A stretch of 44,077 bases of DNA, taken from positions 1-44,077 of the forward strand of contig CAJUNZ010000011.1 in the NCBI GenBank assembly GCA_910587755.1. Direction: 5' to 3'. Position 1 is the first letter of the stretch. Each line of letters begins with the position of its first letter. Both the position numbers and the translations under genes were made by a program. Below, one piece after another: positions 16,698 to 25,120 of the stretch. The stretch is from an uncultured Acetatifactor sp. GTDB taxonomy: Bacteria > Bacillota > Clostridia > Lachnospirales > Lachnospiraceae. Under the pieces are notes generated by a model. That model had not been told where the DNA came from and searched no databases. It was given only the letters and a program-made list of their open reading frames with translations.

Positions 16698-16726
16698 CTG
16701 TATTTTCATAAAAAATGTGCTAAAAT
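16698..16726 (+). promoter_or_regulatory. Extended -10 promoter of the orphan gene
   Basis: TGCTAAAAT (16718-16726) is an extended -10 element; the -35 region CTGTAT (16698-16703) is poor, as usual for this class. It diverges from the DtxR-like promoter, with only about 30 bp between the two -10/-35 elements. Confidence 0.45.
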
Positions 16727-16767
16727 AAATTACGTATGTGTCATTTTTTGTAAAGGTGGGAAACTCT

Positions 16768-17244
16768 ATGGAAAATTATATGGAAGGCCGGCAGAGGCAG
16801 ATTCAGGAGTACAAAGAGATCCTGGAACCGCTGATGGCATACAAGGCATGGTTTGAGAAGAACTCAGGAAAGGCCGGGAGCCGTACTTACCAGGGACAGG
16901 GTATCGGGAAGAATTCCGTGGCTTTTCCGGTGTATGACCCCACCCTGATAAACTTTATCAAGGAAGCTGAGACAACTGCGCTGATGAACCGGAATTACAG
17001 CTATGTCTATACCAGACACCGCATAAGAAGCCACGACGATGAGAGAAAGGTTATCGCGGCAGCAGAGCTGCGTGACTGGGATGTTCTATGCGGGATTCTG
17101 TCAAAATACGTGCTGGGAGGACGTACAAGGCCCACTCTGTGGAGCGAGGCTGTGGAGGAGAACATTTTTGCCCTGGTGCTGGGGCGCATGCGCAGTATCA
17201 TAGAATTTTGGGATAAAAGCGGCGACAGGGGCACGCAGTTCTAA
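16768..17244 (+). CDS. Uncharacterised protein, possible distant DUF6508 relative
   Basis: 158 residues, not confidently recognised. It is soluble, mainly helical, without signal peptide. Notable segments are NFIKEAETTALMNRNYSYVYTR, HDDERKVIAAAELRDWDVL and ILSKYVLGGRTRPTLWSEAVEENIFALVLGRM. The last resembles the helical end of DUF6508 proteins, where a charged R-x-x-R segment precedes a two-helix hairpin, but the match is by eye only. The start at 16768 is chosen over an earlier in-frame ATG (16738) because AAAGGTGGG lies 7 bp upstream. It is followed at 36 bp by a TetR regulator, probably in the same transcript, and faces the DtxR-like gene. Confidence 0.7.
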   Translation: MENYMEGRQRQIQEYKEILEPLMAYKAWFEKNSGKAGSRTYQGQGIGKNSVAFPVYDPTLINFIKEAETTALMNRNYSYVYTRHRIRSHDDERKVIAAAELRDWDVLCGILSKYVLGGRTRPTLWSEAVEENIFALVLGRMRSIIEFWDKSGDRGTQF

Positions 17245-17280
17245 AAAAGCAGCAGGCGGTACCGTGGTTGGAGGGGCAGC

Positions 17281-17868
17281 ATGGGAGAGAAGTCCGAACA
17301 GAAGAGAAAATTCATACTGGAGACAGCCAGGAGAGTGTTTGTGGAAAAGGGCTTCAAGAATGTTACCATGAAGGATATTGTGGAGGCCTGTAAAATCAGC
17401 CGGGGAGGACTTTATCTGTATTTTGAGAATACCAGCCAGATTTTTTTGGAAGTGATGAAAATGGAGAGCGAGGAAGCGGACGATGTGTTTGCCGACAGCA
17501 TCACGGAGGAGGCTACCAATGCGGATATTCTCTTCTTTTTTCTGCAGGAACAGAAGAAAGAGCTCCTGCAGAAGGAGGACACCCTGACCCAGGCGGTCTA
17601 CGAATTCTATTTCCAAGCCCAGCTCAGCAGGAAAGACAATATATTGAAGCGACAGTTTGATTCCGCAGTAAGAATCATAGAAAAACTCATCGAGGCAGGG
17701 GTTGAGAACGGAGAGCTGTTCTGCGACGACTGCAGAGGCACAGCCCGGAACATTATGTTTGTGCTGGAAGGACTGAAAATTTCCGCCCAGACCATCGGCA
17801 TCACAGCCGAGACCGTTGACAGAGAAATCTGCTTCATCCTCAAATCCCTGGGAGTGGCAGAAGCATAA
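17281..17868 (+). CDS. TetR/AcrR-family transcriptional regulator
   Basis: 195 residues. The N-terminal helix-turn-helix is clear: KRKFILETARRVFVEKGF, NVTMKDIVEACKISRGGLYLYF, with the tyrosine-rich end of the recognition helix typical of TetR. The C-terminal two thirds are helical and form the ligand and dimer domain, with no recognisable effector class. GGAGGGG lies 6 bp upstream of the start. TetR regulators usually control an adjacent transporter or enzyme, but the neighbours are an orphan gene upstream and purL downstream, so the target is open; the orphan gene 36 bp upstream is the simplest candidate. Confidence 0.9.
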   Translation: MGEKSEQKRKFILETARRVFVEKGFKNVTMKDIVEACKISRGGLYLYFENTSQIFLEVMKMESEEADDVFADSITEEATNADILFFFLQEQKKELLQKEDTLTQAVYEFYFQAQLSRKDNILKRQFDSAVRIIEKLIEAGVENGELFCDDCRGTARNIMFVLEGLKISAQTIGITAETVDREICFILKSLGVAEA

Positions 17869-17894
17869 TAAATAGGTACAAAAACGCAACCAAA

Positions 17895-17924
17895 CAAAAA
17901 AACAGTCCCGGAACTGGAATGGAG
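17895..17924 (+). repeat. Uninterrupted copy of the leader repeat before purL
   Basis: An A-run followed by ACAGTCCCGGAACTGG and AATGGAG, ending in the purL ribosome binding site. CAGTCCCGGAACTG is a near-palindrome with one mismatch. It matches both halves of the tldD leader repeat (6207-6224 and 6307-6321) without the 81-bp insert. Confidence 0.6.
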
Positions 17925-17932
17925 AAAAAGAC

Positions 17933-20900
17933 ATGGAAAATGTAAGGCGTATTTATGTGGAGAAAAAAGAACCTTTTGCCGTGAAAGCCAGGGAGCTTGG
18001 GGAAGAGATTGAGAGCTTTCTGGGGATCCAGGCGGAAGGAGTGCGGGTACTTGTCCGCTACGATGTGGAGAACGTGTCCCAGGAGGTCTTTGAGCAGGCC
18101 TGCCGGACGGTATTTTCGGAGCCGCCCGTGGACGATATTTACTATGAGACCATAGAGATTCCGGAGAATGCAAGAGTGTTTTCCGTGGAATTTCTGCCGG
18201 GGCAGTTTGACCAGAGAGCGGATTCTGCGGTGCAGTGCCTGCAGTTCTTAAAAGAGGACGAGCAGCCTGTGATCTGCACGGCTGTGACCTATGTGATCCT
18301 TGGCCGGATCAGCGACGAAGAATTTGCCCGGATCAAGGCATACTGCATCAACCCCGTGGACTCCAGAGAGACAGGGGGAGAGAAACCGGCCACCCTGGTG
18401 AGTCAGTTCCAGGAGCCTGCGGATGTGGCCACAGTGGAAGGATTTGTCCAGATGGGACAGGAAGAGCTGAGGAGGCTCTACGACTCCCTTTCCCTGGCTA
18501 TGACCTTCCAGGATTTTCTGCACATCCAGTCCTATTTCCGACAGGACGAAAAGCGTGACCCCTCCATGACGGAGATCCGTGTGCTGGATACTTACTGGTC
18601 CGACCACTGCCGCCACACTACTTTTTCCACAGAGTTAAAGGATGTGGAGTTTGGGGAGGGATATTACCGCTCCCCCATTGAGACCACCTACCGCAGTTAC
18701 CTGGACACCAGGGAGGAACTCTACGGAAAGGACACGGACCGCTATGTGTGCCTGATGGATCTGGCCCTGACTGCCATGAAGAAGCTGAAAAAAGAGGGAA
18801 AGCTGGCGGATTTGGAGGAGTCCGAGGAGATCAACGCCTGCTCCGTGGTGGTGCCTGTGGAGATGGAGTATGAGGACGGCCGCAGGGAGACGGAGGAGTG
18901 GCTTGTATTTTTCAAAAACGAGACCCACAATCACCCCACCGAGATAGAGCCCTTTGGCGGCGCCGCAACCTGCCTGGGAGGCGCCATCAGAGATCCCCTC
19001 TCCGGCCGGGGTTATGTGTACCAGGCCATGCGCGTGACGGGGGCGGCGGATCCCACCGTGCCCGTGGCGGACACCTTAAAGGGCAAGCTTCCCCAGAAGA
19101 AACTGGTGCGGGGGGCCGCGGAAGGATATTCCTCCTACGGCAACCAGATCGGCCTTGCCACCGGCTTTGTGAAAGAGATCTACCATCCCAACTATGTGGC
19201 CAAGAGAATGGAGATCGGGGCCGTCATGGGGGCTGCTCCCCGGAAGAACGTGGTAAGAGGCACCTCCGACCCTGGGGACGTGATTATTCTTCTGGGCGGA
19301 CGCACCGGCAGGGACGGCTGCGGCGGCGCCACAGGATCCTCCAAAGTCCATACGGAGAAGTCCATTGAGACCTGCGGGGCGGAGGTTCAGAAGGGCAACG
19401 CGCCCACAGAGCGGAAGATCCAGAGACTTTTTCGCCGGGGAGAAGTGAGCCGCCTGATTAAAAAATGCAATGATTTTGGCGCGGGCGGTGTGTCCGTGGC
19501 CATTGGGGAGCTGGCGGACGGCCTGACGGTGGACCTTGACAAGGTGCCCAAAAAGTACGCCGGGCTGGACGGCACGGAGCTGGCCATCTCCGAGTCCCAG
19601 GAGCGCATGGCGGTGGTGGTATCCCCTGGGGATGTGGAAGAATTCATGGGATATGCGGCCCAGGAGAATCTGGAGGCCGTGGCCGTGGCTCTGGTCACGG
19701 AGGAGCCCAGGCTGGTGCTGAACTGGCGGGGGAGGAAGATTGTGGACATAAAGAGAGCCTTCCTGGACACCAACGGCGCCCACCAGGAGGCGGCAGTGCA
19801 GGTGGAGATCCCTGACAGAGAGACCTGCTATTTTGACCGCTATGCTGTGCCTGCAGTGGGAGAGTATCTGGAAAAAGAGGACGGCAAGGGGGCCTGGCTG
19901 GCACTTCTGAACGATCTGAACGTGTGCTCTCAGAAGGGCCTTGTGGAAAGGTTCGACGCCTCCATCGGGGCCGGCAGCGTGCTGATGCCCTACGGCGGAA
20001 AGCACCAGCTCACGGAAATCCAGACCATGGTGGCGAAGCTGCCGGTGACGGAGGGGAGCACCGGGACGGTGACAATGATGAGCTGCGGCTTTGACCCTCA
20101 GCTCTCCTCCTGGAGTCCCTATCACGGCGCAGTCTACGCGGTGGTGGAATCCATGGCAAAGATCGTGGCCTCCGGTGGAGATGCCTCCCGGATCCGCTTT
20201 ACCTTCCAGGAGTACTTCCGCAGGATGACGGAGGATCCTGCCCGGTGGAGCCAGCCTTTCGCGGCGCTTCTGGGGGCGTATGACGCTCAGATCGGATTCG
20301 GCCTGCCTTCCATCGGCGGAAAGGACAGCATGTCGGGCACTTTCAACGACATTGACGTGCCCCCCACCCTGGTGTCCTTTGCGGTGGACATTGCCCAGGA
20401 GGACCATATTATCACGCCGGAGCTGAAGACGGCAGGGAATCTTCTGGTGCATTTCCGTCTGGAAAAAGATGAATATGACATTCCCATGTATGACGGGGCG
20501 GCAAAAATGTTCGACGCCATCCATGAGCTGATTTTAAAGGGAGTTATTGTGTCCTGCTATGCCCTGGACGCCCACGGACTGGCGGCGGCTGTGCCCAAGA
20601 TGGCCTTCGGCAACGGTCTGGGTGTGGCCATGGGAGAGAATGTGACTCTGGAGGAGCTGTTCCGCCCGGCGCTGGGAGATATCCTGGCGGAGGTATCCCC
20701 GGCGGTTCTTTCCAACCTGGACGAAACAGGGCTGGAGTACCAGATTGTGGGCGATATCACCCGGGAACCTGTGTTTACCTGCGGCCCGGTGAAGCTGACC
20801 ATGGAGGAGGCTCTGGAGGCCTGGACTTCCCGGCTGGAGAAGGTGTATCCCACCAGGAGCAGCCAGGATAAGTCTCCCGTGGAAGAGATCTGTTCCGGAC

Positions 20901-21733
20901 CCTCCCAGGTGTATGTGTGCAGGCACAAGGTGGCCAGGCCCAGGGTGTTCATCCCTGTATTCCCCGGCACCAACTGCGAGTACGACAGTGCCAGGGCTTT
21001 TGCGCAGGCAGGGGCTCTGGTGGAGACCAAAGTTTTCCGCAATCTCTCCCCCCAGGACATCCGGGAATCTGTGGGTGAGTTTGAGAAGGCCATCCGGCAG
21101 GCTCAGATTATTATGTTCCCCGGAGGCTTCTCCGCAGGAGACGAGCCCGACGGCAGCGCGAAATTTTTTGCCACCGCTTTCCGTAACGCTCACCTGGAGG
21201 AGGCGGTGAGGGATCTTCTGGAGAACCGGGACGGCCTTGCCCTGGGTATCTGCAACGGATTCCAGGCCCTGATCAAACTGGGACTGGTGCCCTGGGGCAG
21301 GATTGTGGGACAGACCATGGAGTCTCCCACCCTCACTTATAACACCATAGGCCGGCTTATCTCCAAGATGGCATACACCAAAGTGATCTCTCAGAAATCT
21401 CCCTGGCTGCAGAAGGCGTCTCTGGGCGGGGTGTACTGCATTCCTGCCTCCCACGGGGAGGGCCGTTTCGTGGCTCCCAAGGAGGTGCTGGAGCAGCTAT
21501 TCCAAAACGGCCAGGTGGTCACCCAGTATTCTGACCAGGAGGGCAGGGTGACTATGGACGAGGAGTACAATATCAACGGATCCTACCGGGCCGTGGAGGG
21601 GATTACTTCCCCTGACGGCCGCTGTCTGGGCAAGATGGCCCACTGCGAGCGCCGGGGCAGGGCCGTGTCCAAGAACATCTATGGAGAGAAAGACATGGGA
21701 ATCTTTGCCTCCGGCGTGGAATATTTTATGTGA
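17933..21733 (+). CDS. purL: Phosphoribosylformylglycinamidine synthase (single-chain PurL)
   Basis: 1266 residues, the long form in which the synthetase and glutaminase are fused, catalysing the fourth step of de novo purine synthesis (FGAR + glutamine + ATP to FGAM). Early motifs include LDTYWSDHCRHTTF and FKNETHNHPTEIEPFGGAATCLGGAIRDPL (ATP site). The second half contains GGKDSMSGTF, a repeat of the synthetase module. The C-terminal class I glutaminase is intact: IPVFPGTNCEYDSARAF, MFPGGFSAGDEPDG, the nucleophile Cys in GICNGFQAL and the catalytic His in PASHGEGRFVA. No other pur genes flank it. The leader carries the repeat shared with tldD, and no purine riboswitch is seen in the 64-bp gap. 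Confidence 0.98.
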   Translation: MENVRRIYVEKKEPFAVKARELGEEIESFLGIQAEGVRVLVRYDVENVSQEVFEQACRTVFSEPPVDDIYYETIEIPENARVFSVEFLPGQFDQRADSAVQCLQFLKEDEQPVICTAVTYVILGRISDEEFARIKAYCINPVDSRETGGEKPATLVSQFQEPADVATVEGFVQMGQEELRRLYDSLSLAMTFQDFLHIQSYFRQDEKRDPSMTEIRVLDTYWSDHCRHTTFSTELKDVEFGEGYYRSPIETTYRSYLDTREELYGKDTDRYVCLMDLALTAMKKLKKEGKLADLEESEEINACSVVVPVEMEYEDGRRETEEWLVFFKNETHNHPTEIEPFGGAATCLGGAIRDPLSGRGYVYQAMRVTGAADPTVPVADTLKGKLPQKKLVRGAAEGYSSYGNQIGLATGFVKEIYHPNYVAKRMEIGAVMGAAPRKNVVRGTSDPGDVIILLGGRTGRDGCGGATGSSKVHTEKSIETCGAEVQKGNAPTERKIQRLFRRGEVSRLIKKCNDFGAGGVSVAIGELADGLTVDLDKVPKKYAGLDGTELAISESQERMAVVVSPGDVEEFMGYAAQENLEAVAVALVTEEPRLVLNWRGRKIVDIKRAFLDTNGAHQEAAVQVEIPDRETCYFDRYAVPAVGEYLEKEDGKGAWLALLNDLNVCSQKGLVERFDASIGAGSVLMPYGGKHQLTEIQTMVAKLPVTEGSTGTVTMMSCGFDPQLSSWSPYHGAVYAVVESMAKIVASGGDASRIRFTFQEYFRRMTEDPARWSQPFAALLGAYDAQIGFGLPSIGGKDSMSGTFNDIDVPPTLVSFAVDIAQEDHIITPELKTAGNLLVHFRLEKDEYDIPMYDGAAKMFDAIHELILKGVIVSCYALDAHGLAAAVPKMAFGNGLGVAMGENVTLEELFRPALGDILAEVSPAVLSNLDETGLEYQIVGDITREPVFTCGPVKLTMEEALEAWTSRLEKVYPTRSSQDKSPVEEICSGPSQVYVCRHKVARPRVFIPVFPGTNCEYDSARAFAQAGALVETKVFRNLSPQDIRESVGEFEKAIRQAQIIMFPGGFSAGDEPDGSAKFFATAFRNAHLEEAVRDLLENRDGLALGICNGFQALIKLGLVPWGRIVGQTMESPTLTYNTIGRLISKMAYTKVISQKSPWLQKASLGGVYCIPASHGEGRFVAPKEVLEQLFQNGQVVTQYSDQEGRVTMDEEYNINGSYRAVEGITSPDGRCLGKMAHCERRGRAVSKNIYGEKDMGIFASGVEYFM

Positions 21734-21777
21734 TATTAGAATGTCCTGGAGCGGCGTCTCCGGGGGACGGGAGGCGT

Positions 21778-22281
21778 ATGCTGGAGAGCTTTTATCCTGA
21801 CAACGAGGCGGAGAGCGCCTATAGTATAGATTATGAGAAATTATATACCCAGGGGTTTCGGGGGATTATCTTTGACATAGACAATACCCTGGTGCCCCAC
21901 GGGGCTCCGGCGGACCAGAGGGCGAAGGCGCTCTTTGCCAGGCTTTGGGCTTTGGGCTTTCAGACCATGCTCCTGTCCAACAACAAGGAGCCCAGGGTGA
22001 AACTGTTCAACCAGGACATAGGCTCCGGCTATATTTTCAATGCCGGAAAGCCCGGGCGGAAGGGCTACGAAAAAGCCATGGAACAGATGGGCACCACTCC
22101 CCGGAACACCCTTTTTGTAGGCGACCAGCTCTTTACCGATGTATGGGGGGCAAAACGGATGGGCATTCCCACTTATCTGGTAAGGCCCATCCACCCCAAA
22201 GAGGAGATACAGATTGTGCTGAAACGCCGTCTGGAACGAATTGTCCTGCATTTTTATCACAAAAAAGCTGCCAGGAGTTGA
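21778..22281 (+). CDS. yqeG: YqeG-family HAD IIIA phosphatase
   Basis: 168 residues of the YqeG HAD-superfamily group. Motif I is DIDNT (Asp33, Asp35), motif II LLSNN, the conserved Lys lies in GKPGRKGY, and motif III is FVGDQLFTDVWGAKRMG with the acidic pair. In Firmicutes this gene is commonly near the shikimate genes and yqeH; the in vivo substrate is not established. The start at 21778 is preferred because GGGAGG (21769-21774) lies 3-4 bp upstream and family members begin with MLxxFxPD; a GTG at 21730 overlapping the purL stop would add 16 residues unlike the family. aroE follows closely, suggesting one operon to aroQ. Confidence 0.9.
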   Translation: MLESFYPDNEAESAYSIDYEKLYTQGFRGIIFDIDNTLVPHGAPADQRAKALFARLWALGFQTMLLSNNKEPRVKLFNQDIGSGYIFNAGKPGRKGYEKAMEQMGTTPRNTLFVGDQLFTDVWGAKRMGIPTYLVRPIHPKEEIQIVLKRRLERIVLHFYHKKAARS

Positions 22282-22317
22282 GACATGCCTGAAGCGGAGC
22301 TGGAACAGGAGAGAATT

Positions 22318-23190
22318 ATGGAGATAAACGGCAGAACCCGCACCTGCGGACTGATAGGAAATCCGGTGGAGCACACCATGTCCCCGGCCATACATAACAC
22401 CCTGGCGCGGATTTACGGGCATGATCTGGCATACCTTCCTTTTCATGTGCCTGCCGGGGGGCTGGAGGAGGCGGTGAAGGGAGCTTATGCCCTGAATTTT
22501 CTGGGGCTGAACGTGACGGTGCCTTACAAGAGCCAGGTGATCCCTTTTCTGAAAGAGACGGATCCTCTTGCCCGGGAGATTGGGGCTGTGAACACTCTGG
22601 TTCGGGTGGAAGGCGGCTTTAAAGGGTATAATACTGACATGCCGGGATTGTGGCGGGCCATGTGCCAGGACAATGTGGCGCTGGAGGGGCAGAAAGTGCT
22701 GATCCTTGGGGCAGGCGGCGTGGCCCGGGCGGTGGCCCTTCTGGCCGTCCGGAAAGGAGCGGGGGAGGTGATTCTTCTGAACCGCACACTGGAGAAAGCG
22801 CAGGCGGTGGTGGAGGAAGTGAACGCCCTGACAGGCAGAACAGCTGCCCGGGCTCTTGCCCTCCAGGAACATGCATTCCTGCCGGCGGGGGAAAAATATC
22901 TTGCCGTCCAGGCTACCAATGTGGGAATGTACCCCCGCACCCAGGAGGCGGTTATTGAGGATCAATCTTTTTATGAAAAGATCCAGGTGGGATATGACTT
23001 GATCTTCAATCCTGCCCGGACCCGCTTTATGTCCCTGGTGGAGGAGAGCGGGGGCAGGGCATGGAACGGGCTGAAAATGCTGCTGTACCAGGGGATTATT
23101 GCCTATGAGCTCTGGACGGGAGCGGAGGTGGGACAGGCCCAGGCCCAGGAGGCATTCCAGGCCATGAAAAGAGCCATGGGTATCCTGTAA
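22318..23190 (+). CDS. aroE: Shikimate dehydrogenase
   Basis: 290 residues from this start. It reduces 3-dehydroshikimate to shikimate with NADPH. The substrate domain has GLIGNPVEHTMSPAIHN, with the Ser of the SPAIHN block that binds shikimate, and LNVTVPYKSQV with the catalytic Lys and GAVNTLV. The NADP-binding glycine loop is LILGAGGVARAVA, followed by LNRT, the NADP-specific NRT motif. The C-terminus has NGLKMLLYQG. Two starts are plausible: 22285 (AGGAG 7 bp upstream, four bases after yqeG) and 22318 (AGGAGAG 5 bp upstream). The second is preferred since homologues begin a few residues before GLIGNP. Confidence 0.95.
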   Translation: MEINGRTRTCGLIGNPVEHTMSPAIHNTLARIYGHDLAYLPFHVPAGGLEEAVKGAYALNFLGLNVTVPYKSQVIPFLKETDPLAREIGAVNTLVRVEGGFKGYNTDMPGLWRAMCQDNVALEGQKVLILGAGGVARAVALLAVRKGAGEVILLNRTLEKAQAVVEEVNALTGRTAARALALQEHAFLPAGEKYLAVQATNVGMYPRTQEAVIEDQSFYEKIQVGYDLIFNPARTRFMSLVEESGGRAWNGLKMLLYQGIIAYELWTGAEVGQAQAQEAFQAMKRAMGIL

Positions 23191-23211
23191 TCCTGAAGGA
23201 AGGCGGGAAAA

Positions 23212-23742
23212 ATGGAAAAGACATCCAAGAATATTATACTCATCGGCTTTATGGGAAGCGGCAAAACTTCGGTGGGACTGAAACTTTCCTATAAGCTGCG
23301 CAGGCCGGTGGAAGACACGGACAAACTGATTGAGCGCCGGGAGGGCTGCAGTGTCTCTGAGATCTTTGCCCGCAGGGGGGAGGCGTATTTCCGGGAGCAG
23401 GAGACGAAGCTGCTGGAAGATCTTGTCCGCACAGGACATGAGTGCATCTATTCTGTGGGAGGCGGAACTCCGGTGCGGCCCTGCAACCGCCCTCTGCTGA
23501 GGCAGCTGGGCACGGTGGTGTACCTGCGCGCCCAGCCCGAGACCGTCTATGAACGCCTGAAAGGGGACACCACAAGACCTCTGCTGCAGTGTGAGGATCC
23601 CCTGGGCAGGATCCGGGAGCTGATGGAGAGCCGGAGAGAAGCCTATGAGACCTGCGCCCACCTGACACTGGAGGTGGACCGTATGGCCCCGGAAGCCATT
23701 GCAGAAGCCATTGAGACATACCTGCCCGGGGCCCATGGATAA
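23212..23742 (+). CDS. aroK: Shikimate kinase
   Basis: 176 residues, normal for the family. It phosphorylates shikimate at the 3-hydroxyl using ATP. The Walker A loop is GFMGSGKTSVG, DTDKLIE carries the Asp that contacts shikimate, FREQETKLL the substrate-binding Arg, VGGGTP the Gly-rich substrate loop, and TTRPLL the Arg of the lid. A purine-rich GGAAGGCGGG stretch precedes the ATG. It lies 21 bp after aroE and 23 bp before aroQ, so aroE, aroK and aroQ are very likely one transcript. Confidence 0.96.
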   Translation: MEKTSKNIILIGFMGSGKTSVGLKLSYKLRRPVEDTDKLIERREGCSVSEIFARRGEAYFREQETKLLEDLVRTGHECIYSVGGGTPVRPCNRPLLRQLGTVVYLRAQPETVYERLKGDTTRPLLQCEDPLGRIRELMESRREAYETCAHLTLEVDRMAPEAIAEAIETYLPGAHG

Positions 23743-23765
23743 GACGAAAACTGGGATGAGAAAAG

Positions 23766-24188
23766 ATGAAAATATTGGTGATTAACGGACCTAATCTGAA
23801 TTTTTTGGGAATCCGTGAGAAGAGCGTGTATGGAACACAGGACTATCAGTATCTGGTGAACCTGATCCAGGAGAAGGCCCGGGAGACAGGAAACGAGATC
23901 GAAGTATTTCAGAGCAACCACGAAGGGGCCATCATAGACAGGATCCAGGAGGCCTATTTTGACGGCACCCAGGGGATTATCATCAACCCGGGGGCCTATA
24001 CCCATTACAGCTATGCCATCCGGGACGCCCTTGCAAGCATTGACGTGCCCAAGGTGGAGGTGCATATATCCGACATAACCAACCGGGAGGAATTTCGGAA
24101 GGTTTCCGTCACGGCGCCTGTCTGTGACAAACAGATCTACGGGCAGGGCCTTCAGGGATATCTGCAGGCTGTGGAGTATTTCAAATAA
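23766..24188 (+). CDS. aroQ: Type II 3-dehydroquinate dehydratase
   Basis: 140 residues, typical for the dodecameric type II enzyme that dehydrates 3-dehydroquinate. Diagnostic segments are ILVINGPNLNFLGIRE with the catalytic Tyr in the following SVYGTQ, FQSNHEGAIIDRIQ, IINPGAYTHYSYAIRDAL and VEVHISDITNREEFR, with the catalytic His in EVHIS. Its ribosome binding site is weak (GATGAGAAAAG), so it may depend on coupling to aroK. The order here, dehydratase last and then efp, matches the common Firmicutes arrangement next to elongation factor P. Confidence 0.97.
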   Translation: MKILVINGPNLNFLGIREKSVYGTQDYQYLVNLIQEKARETGNEIEVFQSNHEGAIIDRIQEAYFDGTQGIIINPGAYTHYSYAIRDALASIDVPKVEVHISDITNREEFRKVSVTAPVCDKQIYGQGLQGYLQAVEYFK

Positions 24189-24215
24189 TTTTTTTGGATA
24201 TTTTTGAAAAAACTG

Positions 24216-24244
24216 TTGAAATTAGTGCCTGTTTATATTACACT
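24216..24244 (+). promoter_or_regulatory. Promoter of efp
   Basis: TTGAAA (24216-24221), 17 bp, TACACT (24239-24244). An overlapping TATATT gives worse spacing. No terminator is visible after aroQ, so read-through from the aro genes is also likely. Confidence 0.5.
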
Positions 24245-24288
24245 AGACAGGAATTAGATTGTGAGTGAAAAATTAGGAGGAATATGAG

Positions 24289-24846
24289 ATGATTTCTGCA
24301 GGTGATTTCAGAAATGGTATCACTATTGAGTACGACAACAATGTATACCAGATCATTGAATTCCAGCATGTAAAGCCTGGTAAGGGCGCAGCTTTCGTCA
24401 GGACGAAGCTGAAGAATATCAAGAGCGGCGGTGTGGTTGAGAAGACATTCCGCCCTACCGAGAAATGCCCTCAGGCTCGTATTGATAGAAAAGATATGCA
24501 GTATCTGTATTCGGACGGCGATTTATTCTACTTTATGGACACAGAGAATTACGAGCAGATTGCGCTGAATTCCGAATCCGTGGGCGACACCCTGAAGTTT
24601 GTGAAAGAGAACGAGATGTGCAAGATCTGTTCCCACAACGGCAGCGTGTTCTCTGTGGAGCCTCCTCTGTTCGTGGAGCTGGAGATCACGGAGACAGAGC
24701 CCGGTTTCAAGGGCGATACCGCCACAGGCGCTTCCAAGCCTGCAACGGTGGAGACAGGGGCCCAGGTCAACGTACCTCTGTTTGTAAATCAGGGAGACAA
24801 GATTAAGATTGATACCAGGACGGGCGAATATCTCTCCCGTGTCTGA
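24289..24846 (+). CDS. efp: Translation elongation factor P
   Basis: 185 residues, standard length. EF-P relieves ribosome stalling at proline runs. The three beta-barrel domains are complete; the tip loop of domain I reads KPGKGAAF with Lys32 at the position that is modified in some bacteria, and flanking Pro30-Gly31 as in most lysine-type EF-Ps. No modification enzyme (epmA or ymfI-like) is in the window. Domain II/III shows LFVELEITETEPG and the C-terminal signature GDKIKIDTRTGEYLSR. AGGAGG lies 6-8 bp upstream of the start, the strongest ribosome binding site in this part of the window. Confidence 0.98.
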   Translation: MISAGDFRNGITIEYDNNVYQIIEFQHVKPGKGAAFVRTKLKNIKSGGVVEKTFRPTEKCPQARIDRKDMQYLYSDGDLFYFMDTENYEQIALNSESVGDTLKFVKENEMCKICSHNGSVFSVEPPLFVELEITETEPGFKGDTATGASKPATVETGAQVNVPLFVNQGDKIKIDTRTGEYLSRV

Positions 24847-25120
24847 TGAGACTGCTGTTTTTCTTTCCATACTGAACTGAACGAATGCTTGTAAGGCAGA
24901 TTATCCAACAGCTCTCGCGGGCCGTGCTCTCAAGGGGATGCGGGCCGCAGGATGCATGTCCCGGGGATGCTGTCTCTGTGCACGGGCCGGGGCGGTTCGC
25001 CGGAGTTTTAACGGCGGACGCGCATCAGAGGGCAGGGCATGCACGGGTTTTTCTGGAGAACCCGTATATTGTGCGCAGGCGCTGTTGCGCACAAAATCCA
25101 CAGCGCAGAAAGAGGAAAGT
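24847..25120 (+). other. GC-rich structured gap before the DUF5688 gene
   Basis: No gene is seen; the open frame here is an upstream extension of DUF5688 without family resemblance. Two tandem hairpins lie near its end: ACGGGTT/AACCCGT (25043-25066) and GTGCGCA/TGCGCAC (25071-25092). Further GC-rich inverted segments lie at about 24918-24950. No confident promoter is visible. Confidence 0.45.

Noticed and set aside
17869..17932. Purine riboswitch or PurR control upstream of purL
   Set aside because: The gap is 64 bp, too short for a riboswitch with expression platform, and shows no purine aptamer sequence; only the leader repeat is seen.
21841..23736. Long minus-strand open frame of about 630 codons opposite yqeG, aroE and aroK
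   Set aside because: It is the antisense shadow of three recognisable genes in GC-rich DNA; its translation has no domain resemblance and no ribosome binding site.
24938..25120. 61-codon N-terminal extension of DUF5688
   Set aside because: The extension is Cys/Arg/Gly-rich, overlaps hairpins and lacks a ribosome binding site, whereas ATG 25121 has one.
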